Assembly (NCBI RefSeq): GCF_030757795.1
Contig: NZ_JAUQWH010000003.1
Location: 1-64,000 of the forward strand
Direction of reading: 5' to 3'
DNA: 64,000 nucleotides
Source of the DNA: Actinoplanes oryzae
Lineage (GTDB): Bacteria; Actinomycetota; Actinomycetes; Mycobacteriales; Micromonosporaceae
Shown here: piece after piece, positions 8,526-19,090 of the stretch
Position numbering within the stretch: position 1 is the stretch's first letter
Layout of the letters: each line of letters opens with the position of its first letter
Notes under the pieces: model-generated
What the model saw: only the letters and a program-made list of their open reading frames with translations
The model's database searches: none
What the model was told of the DNA's origin: nothing
Made by a program: the position numbers and the translations under genes

Positions 8526-9200
8526 TCAGCTCGCCAGGAAGCGGCGGACCTCGGTGAGGATCGTGGTGTCGGTCAGGTAGGTGAGGTGGTTCTCGCAGGC
8601 GACGTAGTTGTTGGTCGCGCCGGTCAGGGTGGTGCTGGTGTAGGGGAGGATGACGCCGTCGCACGGGGAGTACCAGGTGGCGTAGCGGGTGGGCGCCGGC
8701 GTCTCGTCGCCGGTGGAGATGGTCCGGATGAAGGAGGAGCCCGGGTACATCTGCTGGCACGTGACGAAGGTCAGGCACGCGCCCGCGGCGGTGGTGCCGT
8801 GGTTGGCGCCGGCGAGCGAGGCGACGTGGGCGACGTACTGGGCGCCGCCGAGCTGCTTGATGTACCACTGGGTGACGAGGCCGCCCATGGAGTGGTTGAC
8901 GATGTCGACCTGGGCGGCGCCGGTGCGGCTGCGGACCTGGCTGACGTAGGCGGCGAGGCCCTGGGCGTTGGTGATGTTGTTGCCGTAGGAGTTGTACTCG
9001 TAGGCGTACAGGTCGCTGCTGCTGTAGCCGCCCGCCCGGAAGAGGCTGATGGCGGTGGTCCAGTTCGAGGCGCTGCCCGTGTAGCCGTGGACGAAGACGA
9101 CCGGCGTGCCGGGGGCGGCCGCGGCGGGGCCGGCGGGGACGGCGACGAGGGCGGCCAGCCCGGCGAGCAGGGCGGTGAGGACTGCGAGCATCCGGCGCAA
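8526..9200 (-). CDS. Secreted lipase/esterase, alpha/beta hydrolase
   Basis: A TTG start five bases after GGAGG gives a Sec signal peptide (MRRMLAVLTALLAGLAALVA, cleaved after APAAAA-type sequence). The mature enzyme begins GTPVVFVHGYTGSASNW (oxyanion-hole HG motif) and has the nucleophile elbow NHSMGG, with Asp and His candidates in SPCDGVILPY and ENHLTYL. This is the compact lipase class of LipA/EstA type, hydrolysing short to medium acyl esters outside the cell. Paired cysteines suggest disulphides. It is divergent from a LuxR regulator that may control it. Confidence 0.88.
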   Translation of the reverse strand: MRRMLAVLTALLAGLAALVAVPAGPAAAAPGTPVVFVHGYTGSASNWTTAISLFRAGGYSSSDLYAYEYNSYGNNITNAQGLAAYVSQVRSRTGAAQVDIVNHSMGGLVTQWYIKQLGGAQYVAHVASLAGANHGTTAAGACLTFVTCQQMYPGSSFIRTISTGDETPAPTRYATWYSPCDGVILPYTSTTLTGATNNYVACENHLTYLTDTTILTEVRRFLAS

Positions 9201-9259
9201 GGGAACCTCCTGAGGGGATCGCGTCCTCGCAGCCTCGGCCCGTAACGAAAATGACACAT

Positions 9260-9273
9260 CGGTGAAATCACCG
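9260..9273. promoter_or_regulatory. Palindrome in the lipase/LuxR divergent region
   Basis: CGGTGA-AA-TCACCG is a perfect inverted repeat in the 112-bp region between the divergent lipase and LuxR genes, and a candidate regulator site. No binding data can be seen. Confidence 0.4.
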
Positions 9274-9297
9274 GCCTTCCGTTCGGGCCGCTGAGCA

Positions 9298-9311
9298 TCG
9301 ACACTTGTCGA
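9298..9311. promoter_or_regulatory. Palindrome abutting the LuxR start codon
   Basis: TCGACA-CT-TGTCGA is a perfect inverted repeat ending two bases before the ATG at 9313, where a ribosome binding site would be expected. A protein bound here would block transcription or initiation of the LuxR gene, consistent with autoregulation. Confidence 0.4.
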
Positions 9312-9312
9312 C

Positions 9313-10962
9313 ATGGTGATTGCACGGGTGGTGCAGAAACAGGACCCCGCGGACCCGGCCCGCCTGCTGCGCCGGGCCCGGGCCACCACGGGTACGGACG
9401 AGGCTCTCGCCGGCACCCTCCAGGCGCTCGCCGACCGCACTCCCCCGGCGACGGCCGCCACCGCGCTGCGGCATGCCGCGCGGGTCACGGCGAACCCGCG
9501 TACCAGGGAAAACGCCCTTGTGGCCGCCGCCCGGCAGACGTGGCTGGCGGGGGCGCCCGGCCCCGCCACGGCCCTGCTGCGCGCCGCCGGGCCCCGCGCC
9601 CGCACCCGGCTCGTCGCCGCGGAGATCGCGCTGCACACCGGTCCCGGCGGCGCCGACGAGCTGATCGCGGCGGCCGTGCACCTGCCGCCGGCCCAGGGCG
9701 TCGAAGCCCTCCTGCACGCGGCGGACGCCCTGCACCGCGCCGGGGACGACCGGCGGTTCGCGGAGGTGGCCCGCCTGGTCCTCGCCCGCCACCCCGAGCC
9801 GACGCCGGCCGCCGAGCTGGTCGCCGGGCTCGCCGCCCTGTGCCGCGACGACCAGGCCACCGGCTTCGCGCGGCTGCGGGCGGCGCAGGCCCGGGCCGCC
9901 GCGTCCGGGCAGGACCTCGTGCAGGGCGCGACCGCCGCGGTGCTGACCGGCGCCGACGGGCTGCCGCTGGCCGGGCGCGCCGTCCGCCTGATCCGGCAGC
10001 GCGGCGAGACCGCCCTGCTCCCCCGCGCCCTGGAGGCGGCCGCTTTCGCCGCGCTCGCGACCGGACAGCACGACGCCGCCACCACGGCCGCGACCGAGGG
10101 GGCGGAGCTGGCGGCCCGCACCGGCCAGCCCGTCCTCGCCGAGGTGCACCTGGGCATCCTCGCGGTGCTCGCCGCCCTGGCGGGAGATCGGGAGACCACC
10201 CTGCTTCGCGTACGCCAGGCAGCCGCGCAGGACAGCACCACCGGCCCGGGCTCGGCGCGCGCCCTGTGCCAATGGGCGCTGTCGGTGCTCGACCTGATCG
10301 ACGGCCGGACGGCGGCCGCGGCCGGGCGGCTCGCCGGGCTCGTGGTGACCGGCTCCGGCCACGGCAACGCGGTCCTCCAGGTGGCGGCCACCCCGCATCT
10401 GGTCGAGGCGGCCCCCGGCGGGGTGCCCGCCGGGGTGCTCGGGCCGTTCGAACGCTGGACCACGGCGACCGGCCGGGCACCGTGGCTGGCCCTGCGCGCC
10501 CGCTGCCGGGCCCTGCTGGCCACCGATCCGGACGACGCCGAGGACCTGTTCCGGGAGGCGCTGGCGGAGCACGACCGCGGCGACACCGACTATGCGCGGG
10601 CGCGGACCGAGTTCCTGTACGGCCGGCATCTGCGCGCCCACCGCCGCCCCGCCGACGCCCGCGAGCACCTGCGGCGCGCCACGGACACGTTCACGCTGCT
10701 CGGGGCGGGGCCGTGGGCGGGACAGGCGGCGGCGGAGCTGCGGGCCGCCGGGGCGAGCGTGCCGGCCGTACCCGGGAAGCTGACCGCCCAGCAGGAGCGG
10801 ATCGCCCGGCTGGCCGCGGACGGCGCCACCACCCGCGAGATCGCCCAGCAGCTCGTCCTCAGCCCGCGCACGGTCGACCACCATCTACGCAACGTGTTCG
10901 CGAGGCTGGGCGTCCGGTCCCGTACCGAGCTGGCCCGCCGACTTCCATTGACGGAGTCGTGA
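9313..10962 (+). CDS. LuxR-family transcriptional regulator with long helical N-terminus
   Basis: Residues about 483-545 form a LuxR/FixJ helix-turn-helix (LTAQQERIARLAADGATTRE, then SPRTVDHHLRNVFARLGVRS). The preceding 480 residues are Ala/Leu-rich, all-helical and TPR-like, resembling the C-terminal half of large LAL regulators, but there is no Walker A/B ATPase module as in MalT/LAL proteins. No Shine-Dalgarno is seen; a palindrome occupies that position. It is divergent from the lipase gene, a likely target, and 13 bp upstream of the YdcF-like gene. Confidence 0.9.
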   Translation: MVIARVVQKQDPADPARLLRRARATTGTDEALAGTLQALADRTPPATAATALRHAARVTANPRTRENALVAAARQTWLAGAPGPATALLRAAGPRARTRLVAAEIALHTGPGGADELIAAAVHLPPAQGVEALLHAADALHRAGDDRRFAEVARLVLARHPEPTPAAELVAGLAALCRDDQATGFARLRAAQARAAASGQDLVQGATAAVLTGADGLPLAGRAVRLIRQRGETALLPRALEAAAFAALATGQHDAATTAATEGAELAARTGQPVLAEVHLGILAVLAALAGDRETTLLRVRQAAAQDSTTGPGSARALCQWALSVLDLIDGRTAAAAGRLAGLVVTGSGHGNAVLQVAATPHLVEAAPGGVPAGVLGPFERWTTATGRAPWLALRARCRALLATDPDDAEDLFREALAEHDRGDTDYARARTEFLYGRHLRAHRRPADAREHLRRATDTFTLLGAGPWAGQAAAELRAAGASVPAVPGKLTAQQERIARLAADGATTREIAQQLVLSPRTVDHHLRNVFARLGVRSRTELARRLPLTES

Positions 10963-10975
10963 CGGGCCGTCAATC

Positions 10976-11611
10976 ATGATCACCGTGACCGACTACGACG
11001 CGATCCTCGTCCCGGGCGGCGGGCTGACCCCCGACGGCCGCCCGGCCCCCTGGGTCCGGGCGCGCCTCGACCAGGCGATCCGCCGCTGGTCCGGCCAGCC
11101 GATCATCGCCCTGAGCGCCGGCACCACCCACAAGCCCCCGCCGGCCGACGCCCGCGGCTTCCCGGTCTTCGAGTCGGTCGCCAGCAGCCGCTACCTGCAG
11201 GAGCAGGGCATCCCGGCCGAGGCCCTCTACAGCGAGACCTCCTCCTACGACACGATCGGCAACGCCTACTTCGCCCGCGTCGTCCACACCGGCCCCATGG
11301 GCATCCACCGCCCGCTGGTGATCACCTCGGAGTTCCACATCGCCCGCACCCGGGCGGTCTTCGACTGGGTCTTCGGCCTCCCGGGCACCCACTACAGCCT
11401 GCTGTACGAATCCGTTCCCGACGCGGGCCTCGACGGCGTCGCCCTCCGCGCCCGCGTCGAGCGCGAACGCCTCGCCCTGACCAACGTCTTCAGCCTGCGC
11501 CAGTCGCTGACCAGCCTGCCCGAGCTGCACCGATGGCTGTTCACGGCGCACTCGGCCTACACCGCGGCGCCCTTCACCCCCGCAGCCGGCGCGGCGGGCG
11601 CGACGTACTGA
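10976..11611 (+). CDS. YdcF/SanA family protein (DUF218)
   Basis: The 211-residue protein starts DYDAILVPGGGLTPDGRPAP and contains ALSAGTTHKPPP, TSSYDTIGNAYFAR and VITSEFHIARTRAVFDWVF, the recurring motifs of DUF218 proteins related to YdcF and SanA, which are linked to cell-envelope integrity and may bind S-adenosylmethionine. It lacks the N-terminal membrane segment of SanA, so is probably cytoplasmic like YdcF. It follows the LuxR gene by 13 bp and may be read through from it. Confidence 0.85.
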   Translation: MITVTDYDAILVPGGGLTPDGRPAPWVRARLDQAIRRWSGQPIIALSAGTTHKPPPADARGFPVFESVASSRYLQEQGIPAEALYSETSSYDTIGNAYFARVVHTGPMGIHRPLVITSEFHIARTRAVFDWVFGLPGTHYSLLYESVPDAGLDGVALRARVERERLALTNVFSLRQSLTSLPELHRWLFTAHSAYTAAPFTPAAGAAGATY

Positions 11612-11813
11612 AGCACAACAGCCGCGGTAGAGAACCGGACCGGCCGGCCACCGGCCGCGACCGCACGCCGGTCCGCATCCGTCGCCGCCTGGTCGTCATC
11701 GGTGACGGCGGTGCGGCTGCCGCCCCGGCCGTCGCGCCGCACGCACGCGTCGACCACCGTGACCTCCGGCCAGGACATGCGGCTCCCGCCAGGCGGCGCG
11801 ACTCCCCTCGGGG

Positions 11814-12266
11814 TCAGGCCGCGCGCGGGAGGTGGTCGGGCGGGGTCAGGGTCAGCTGGTCGAGGTGGTCGGCGTCAGGGGCGTAGCGGGCGCGCAAGGA
11901 CACCGAGCGCAGCTGCCAGTGGTCCTCCGGGCCGACGGCCTCGGGACGGCCGAGGGCCGTCCACATCGCGGCGCGGCGCGGGACCGTGCCCGCGCCGGCG
12001 GGGAGTTCGCCGTGGTACGGGGTGAACGGGCCGGGCGTGAAGTGCAGGACCACCGTGGTGATCAGGCCCGCCGGGCTGGTGTGGACCTCGACGCCGGTGT
12101 CGCGGGCGGTCGCGCGGCCCGGGCGGGGCGTCAGCCCGTACTCCGCGCAGAGGCGGCGGATGCCGGGGTCGCGGGCCGGGCGGCCCAGCAGCAGGGCCAG
12201 GTCCGGGCGGCCGACGCGGCGGGCGGGTGCGGGGGCGGCCGTGCTCAGGTGGGCCATGGTCGACAT
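11814..12266 (-). CDS. Hypothetical protein, 150 aa
   Basis: The frame has good coding character and a clean start. The protein has a Pro/Ala-rich N-terminus (APAPARRVGRPDLALLLGRP), a central LITTVVLHFTPGPFTPYHGE segment and a C-terminus with LRSVSLRARYAPDADHLDQL that suggests a small alpha/beta domain. I do not recognise a family with certainty; the arrangement recalls small immunity-like or pilus-assembly-like proteins. No signal peptide or membrane segment is present. It is divergent from glpQ with about 208 bp between them. Confidence 0.75.
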   Translation of the reverse strand: MSTMAHLSTAAPAPARRVGRPDLALLLGRPARDPGIRRLCAEYGLTPRPGRATARDTGVEVHTSPAGLITTVVLHFTPGPFTPYHGELPAGAGTVPRRAAMWTALGRPEAVGPEDHWQLRSVSLRARYAPDADHLDQLTLTPPDHLPRAA

Positions 12267-12474
12267 CTCCGGGAGAGGGCTGTGCCCGCACCACCGTAGG
12301 CCCGGCGCGCCACCCGCTCAAGACGGTGCCACCCGCAGGGGGTCACCCGGGAGATCCTTTCGGCGGAGTTGGCCCGCGCGTCACGGCGCCGTTGCTCGCG
12401 TGTCGCGCGGATGACCTGGACTCTTCCGCGGGGACCCCGGCGACCGTCGCCCGGGGAGGTCCCGTGGAGGAGAC

Positions 12475-13581
12475 GTGGCTGACCGCCGACAGGTCCTGCG
12501 CATCGGGGCGCTGGCCGCCGGGGCGCCGGCGGTACTGGGCGCCACCGGGGCCCCCGCGCTCGCGGGCGGGTCGCACGAGCGCAAGGGAAGCCTGGTGATC
12601 GGCCACCGGGGCGCGTCCGGCTACCGGCCGGAGCACACCCTGGCGTCGTACGAGCTGGCGGCCCGCATGGGCGCCGACTTCATCGAGCCGGACCTGGTGT
12701 CCACCAAGGATCACGTGCTCGTCTGCCGGCACGAGCCGGAGATCGGCGGGACGACCGACGTCGGCTCGCGGCCCGAGTTCGCCTCCCGCAAGCGCACCGT
12801 GACGCTGGACGGCGTGGCGGTCACCGGCTGGTGGACCCAGGACTTCACGCTCGCCGAGCTGAAGACGCTGCGGGCCGTGGAGCGCATCCCGGCCGTACGC
12901 CAGCACAACACCCTCTACAACGGCCTGTTCCAGGTGCCGACCTTCCAGGAGGTCCTCGACCTGCGCGAGAAGCTGTCCGACGAGCTGGACCGCGAGATCG
13001 GCGTCTACCCGGAGACCAAGCACCCGACCTTCTTCCGCAGGCTCGGGCTGGACCTGGAGACGCCGCTGGTCAAGGCCCTGCGCCGGGCCGGCCTGGACCG
13101 CCGCGACGCCAAGGTCTTCGTCCAGTCCTTCGAGGCGGTCAACCTGGAGGCCCTGCACGACGAGTACAAGCTGCGCGCCCCGCTCGTCTTCCTCACCAGC
13201 GCCGCCGGCACGCCCTTCAACGACCCCAAGCCGTACGCCCAGTACCTCACGCCGGCCGGCCTGAAGGCGCTGTCCCGCTACGCCGACGGCATCGGCCCGG
13301 AGAAGAACCAGATCATCCCCCGCACGGCCACCGACACGCTCGGCGAGCCCACGACCCTGGTCCGCGACGCGCACGCCGCCGGCATCAAGGTCATGCCGTA
13401 CACCTTCCGCGCCGAGAACCAGTTCCTGCCCGCGGACTACCGGGTGGGCACCGACCCGACGGCCTACGGGCGGGCGCTCGACGAGCAGGTCACCTTCCTG
13501 CGGACGGGCCTCGACGGCCTCTTCACCGACCAGGCCGACATCGGCGTCCTGGCCCGCACCATCGCCTTCGCCCGCGTCTGA
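12475..13581 (+). CDS. glpQ: Secreted glycerophosphodiester phosphodiesterase
   Basis: The GTG start follows GGAGGA. The N-terminus MADRRQVLRIGALAAGAPAV carries a twin-arginine RRQVLR motif and an AxA cleavage region, so it is probably exported by Tat. The catalytic core starts VIGHRGASGYRPEHTLASYE and continues with MGADFIEPDLVSTKDHVLVC and RHEPEI, the two-His and acidic metal site of GDPD enzymes. It hydrolyses glycerophosphodiesters to glycerol-3-phosphate and an alcohol outside the cell, which links it functionally to the glycerol regulon at 24.8-31.2 kb. A strong hairpin follows. Confidence 0.95.
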   Translation: MADRRQVLRIGALAAGAPAVLGATGAPALAGGSHERKGSLVIGHRGASGYRPEHTLASYELAARMGADFIEPDLVSTKDHVLVCRHEPEIGGTTDVGSRPEFASRKRTVTLDGVAVTGWWTQDFTLAELKTLRAVERIPAVRQHNTLYNGLFQVPTFQEVLDLREKLSDELDREIGVYPETKHPTFFRRLGLDLETPLVKALRRAGLDRRDAKVFVQSFEAVNLEALHDEYKLRAPLVFLTSAAGTPFNDPKPYAQYLTPAGLKALSRYADGIGPEKNQIIPRTATDTLGEPTTLVRDAHAAGIKVMPYTFRAENQFLPADYRVGTDPTAYGRALDEQVTFLRTGLDGLFTDQADIGVLARTIAFARV

Positions 13582-13584
13582 GAA

Positions 13585-13630
13585 CTGCGCAGGAGCCCGG
13601 TCGCCGCAACGGTGGCCGGGCTTCGCGCAG
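13585..13630 (+). terminator. Hairpin terminator after glpQ
   Basis: CTGCGC (13585-13590) and GCGCAG (13625-13630) enclose GCCCGG (13595-13600) and CCGGGC (13616-13621), forming a long stem just after the stop codon. There is no U tract, as is usual in high-GC actinomycetes. Confidence 0.65.
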
Positions 13631-13798
13631 CTTCGGAGCGGTGACAATTCGGATGCCACGTGGCGGCACGATTCGCATTGATGAAGAAAAGACTGATCGC
13701 GGCGCGGAACGGCATGTCGGGCTCCTGACGTACGTGGCTCCGGCTCCCCGTCCCGGTGAGACGGTCGAGGCACATCGATTCGCCACATGGGGGGGACC

Positions 13799-14302
13799 AT
13801 GGGAACCATTCGACGTGTCTCGGCGGTGCTGATCGTCATGCTGACCACGATCGCCGCGACCTTGGTGACCGGCGCGCAGCCGGCCCAGGCCGCGACTTGG
13901 TCATACATCGTCAATTCCGAGTCCGGCTTGTGCATGGACAACTACGCGCGCACCGGCAACATCTATCAGTACCCGTGCAACCCGCAGCGCAATCAATGGT
14001 GGCAGTGGCGCCGGCCGGGTGGCGCCACCGGGAATCAGTGGCTCATCATCAACAACGAGAACGGCCGTTGCCTGAACACGAACGGCGGGTCCGTGGGCTC
14101 CCCGCTGATCCTCAGCGTGTGCAATGACTTCACGCCGAGCCACCGCTGGCAGTGGAACACCTGGGGCAGCCAATGGTGGCTCCGCAACAATCACTGGAAT
14201 CTGTGCGTCCACCCGACGAATGCCGGCGCGATCACCCCGGTGGTCCTGACCGACTGCAATCTCACGCTCGCCAAGATCTGGATCCAGCGCGACGCCATCT
14301 GA
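13799..14302 (+). CDS. Secreted ricin-B-lectin-like protein
   Basis: A G-rich ribosome binding site precedes the ATG at 13799; an in-frame ATG at 13787 is less well placed. The product (167 aa) has a Sec signal peptide cleaved near AQAATWSY and a beta-trefoil-like domain with repeated QWW/QW motifs (NQWWQWRRPG, GNQWLIINN, HRWQWNTWGSQWWLRNN) and Cys pairs (LCMDNY, PCNPQ, RCLN, VCND, LCVH, DCN). These are the marks of RICIN lectins, which bind galactose-like or other glycans. Codon use is noticeably less GC-rich than the neighbours, perhaps recent acquisition. Confidence 0.85.
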   Translation: MGTIRRVSAVLIVMLTTIAATLVTGAQPAQAATWSYIVNSESGLCMDNYARTGNIYQYPCNPQRNQWWQWRRPGGATGNQWLIINNENGRCLNTNGGSVGSPLILSVCNDFTPSHRWQWNTWGSQWWLRNNHWNLCVHPTNAGAITPVVLTDCNLTLAKIWIQRDAI

Positions 14303-14307
14303 CAGCC

Positions 14308-14340
14308 GGCGTGGCGGATCGCACCCGGATCCGCCACGCC
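14308..14340. terminator. Perfect 13-bp stem terminator between convergent genes
   Basis: GGCGTGGCGGATC (14308-14320) and its exact complement GATCCGCCACGCC (14328-14340) flank a 7-nt loop, six bases after the lectin stop and seven before the stop of the converging gene. It can serve both directions. Confidence 0.75.
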
Positions 14341-14346
14341 GCTGCG

Positions 14347-14724
14347 TCAGTCGTCGTGCCAGGCGAGGGCGGCTATGCGCCAGCCTTGCGGCGTGCGGAC
14401 GAGTTGGAGCATCTTGGTGCCGCTGCCGGTGAAGGGCGCGCCGTCCCGGACGCCCTCTTTCGCGTAGGTGCAGCGGTGGTGCGCGATGTCGCCCGCCACC
14501 GTGGTCGTCCCGGCGACCTCCCACTCGCGGAAGGAGGTCAGGCCGCCGCCGGTCAGCAGGGCGCGGCGCGGGGCGAGGAAGGACGCGACGGAGTCGGCGA
14601 CGGCGCCCGGACCGACGATGACCGCCTCCGGCAGGAACAGGTCCGGCAGGGCGTCGAGTCGGGCGGCGCAGTCCGGGCCCGTGGTGAAGGCCGCGAAGAA
14701 GGTGTCGATCAGGGGCTGGATCAT
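14347..14724 (-). CDS. SnoaL/NTF2-like protein
   Basis: The 125-residue product starts at an ATG that overlaps the stop of the HxlR gene (ATGA). It has the NTF2-like cone pattern: MIQPLIDTFFAAF, LPDLFLPEAVIVGPG, then HHRCTYAKEG and QLVRTPQGWRIAALAWHDD at the C-terminus, typical of DUF4440/SnoaL-like proteins. The longer frame upstream is a shadow of the HxlR gene. It may bind a small molecule; no catalytic residues can be assigned. Confidence 0.82.
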   Translation of the reverse strand: MIQPLIDTFFAAFTTGPDCAARLDALPDLFLPEAVIVGPGAVADSVASFLAPRRALLTGGGLTSFREWEVAGTTTVAGDIAHHRCTYAKEGVRDGAPFTGSGTKMLQLVRTPQGWRIAALAWHDD

Positions 14725-15071
14725 CGGCGGGGGCCGGCGGCGTCGTGGCGGCGGCGGTGGGCCTCGACCTCGGGGAGGTGGGCGGCGCCCCAGGTGGAGA
14801 GCTGGGCGAAGATCGGCTCGAGGCCAGCGCCGAGCTCGCTGATCTCGTACTCGACGCGGGGCGGGACCTCGGCGTGGTAGGTGCGGATCAGCAGGCCGTC
14901 GCGTTCGAGCTGGCGCAGGCGCTGGGTGAGCACCTTGGGGGTGACGGCCGGGATGCGGGCGGCGAGCTCGCCGAAGCGCTGGCGGCCGTGCTCGTGCAGG
15001 GTCCACAGGATGGGGGCGGTCCAGCGGCTGAACAGGACGTCCGCCACGTCGCCGATGGGGCAGGTGCGCAT
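14721..15071 (-). CDS. HxlR-family winged-helix regulator
   Basis: The 116-residue protein has the HxlR winged helix: MRTCPIGDVADVLFSRWTAP with a conserved Cys (Cys4), ILWTLHEHGRQRFGELAARI, TPKVLTQRLRQLERDGLLIR and EYEISELG. The N-terminal Cys is the redox or electrophile sensor in HypR/YodB-type members. It is divergent from the alpha/beta hydrolase gene at 15128 and overlaps the SnoaL-like gene downstream, so it probably controls both. Confidence 0.95.
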   Translation of the reverse strand: MRTCPIGDVADVLFSRWTAPILWTLHEHGRQRFGELAARIPAVTPKVLTQRLRQLERDGLLIRTYHAEVPPRVEYEISELGAGLEPIFAQLSTWGAAHLPEVEAHRRRHDAAGPRR

Positions 15072-15077
15072 CCGCCA

Positions 15078-15117
15078 CTACTTTCCTCTAGGTACCTAGT
15101 GTCCCGAGGATAGTAGC
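15078..15117. promoter_or_regulatory. HxlR operator candidate
   Basis: The 56-bp divergent region contains the perfect palindrome CTAGGTACCTAG (15088-15099), and around it CTACTTTCCT and AGGATAGTAG form an outer inverted repeat with one mismatch. A dyad centred on the start region between an HxlR gene and its divergent target is the normal site for this family. Confidence 0.6.
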
Positions 15118-15127
15118 GTCCCCCGCC

Positions 15128-15887
15128 ATGACCATCATCGTCTCGACCAAGCCGATCAAGGTTCCGCCGCTGCGGGTCCGCGTCACCGCACCGCGGGAAC
15201 GCGACGAAACACCTGTCATCCTCTTCTCGCACGGGTTCGGCTCGTCCTACGACGCGTACGGGCCCCTCGTCGACCACTGGGCCACGGCGGGCTTCGCGGT
15301 GATCCAGCCCACGCACCTCGACTCGCGCCGGCTCAACGTGCCCGTGACCGCGGACAGCTGGCGCCGCCGGGTCGACGATCTCAAAGCGATTCTGGACCGC
15401 CTCGAGATCCTCGTGCCCGGGCACACGACCGTCGCCGTGGCCGGCCACTCGTTCGGGGGTCAGACCGCCGGCAACCTGCTCGGGCTGCGCGTGCACGGCG
15501 AGGACCACCGGGACGAGCGGGTCACGGCCGGGGTGCTGCTCGCCACGGCGGGCCGGGGCGGCGACGACCTCGCCGACACGCCGTTCAGGGACTGGCTCAG
15601 CCCGGACTTCAGCCACATGTCCACGCCGGCGCTGGTGGTCGTGGGCGACCGGGACGACTCGCCGCTCACCACGCGCGGGCCGGACTGGACGGCCGACCCG
15701 TACCACCTGAGCCCCGGCCCGAAGGCGCTGCTCACCCTGGCGGGGGCGGAGCACTCGCTCGGCGGCATCCCGGGTTACGAGGCCCGGGAGACCACCGACG
15801 AGAACCCCGCCCACGTCGCGACGATCCAGCGCGTCACGACGGCGTTCCTCAAGGGCGAGTCCCTGGCAGGGGTGGCCGGAGTGCAGC

Positions 15888-15898
<11 letters not shown>
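15128..15898 (+). CDS. Alpha/beta hydrolase, chlorophyllase/PAF-acetylhydrolase-like
   Basis: The 256-residue product shows PVILFSHGFGSSYDAYGPLV (oxyanion hole), the nucleophile elbow VAGHSFGG with Ser as nucleophile, an Asp candidate in VVGDRDDSPL and a His candidate in GAEHSLGG. The absence of a signal peptide puts it in the cytoplasm. It is under likely HxlR control, which suggests detoxification of an ester or lactone. Its 3' end overlaps the convergent glycyl-tRNA synthetase gene by 11 bp. Confidence 0.9.
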
Positions 15899-18833
<2,935 letters not shown>

Positions 18834-19090
18834 GAGCCCGAAGTCTAGTGAGCCGGTCCGCGGTCAGGGGCCCGTCATGCCGGCGGGTGACCTTCACCGC
18901 TTCCGGGTCAGGCGGCGCGGCGCGGGCCGAAGGCGGCCACCGCGAGCACGCACAGGGTCAGCGGCGCGAAGCCGTGGACGAAGGTGGTCCGGCGGCGGGT
19001 GCCCGGCGACGACGAAGTGCCGCGGATCGGCTGAGCGCCGTTGACCTGCCGTTCACCCGCCGGTCGCCGGCATAGTTGATCTTGCTTGGT

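Noticed and set aside
8526..10586. A 686-residue minus-strand frame extending the lipase
   Set aside because: Only the last 224 residues are lipase; the rest is antisense to the LuxR gene and reads as Arg/Ser/Ala low-complexity.
11557..11778. 73-residue minus-strand frame after the YdcF-like gene
   Set aside because: It overlaps the end of the YdcF gene, has no ribosome binding site and no recognisable features.
18908..19075. Minus-strand frame ending TTFVHGFAPLTLCVLAVAA, resembling a small membrane peptide
   Set aside because: No start codon or ribosome binding site in the gap is convincing; most of the frame is antisense to the PAP2 gene.
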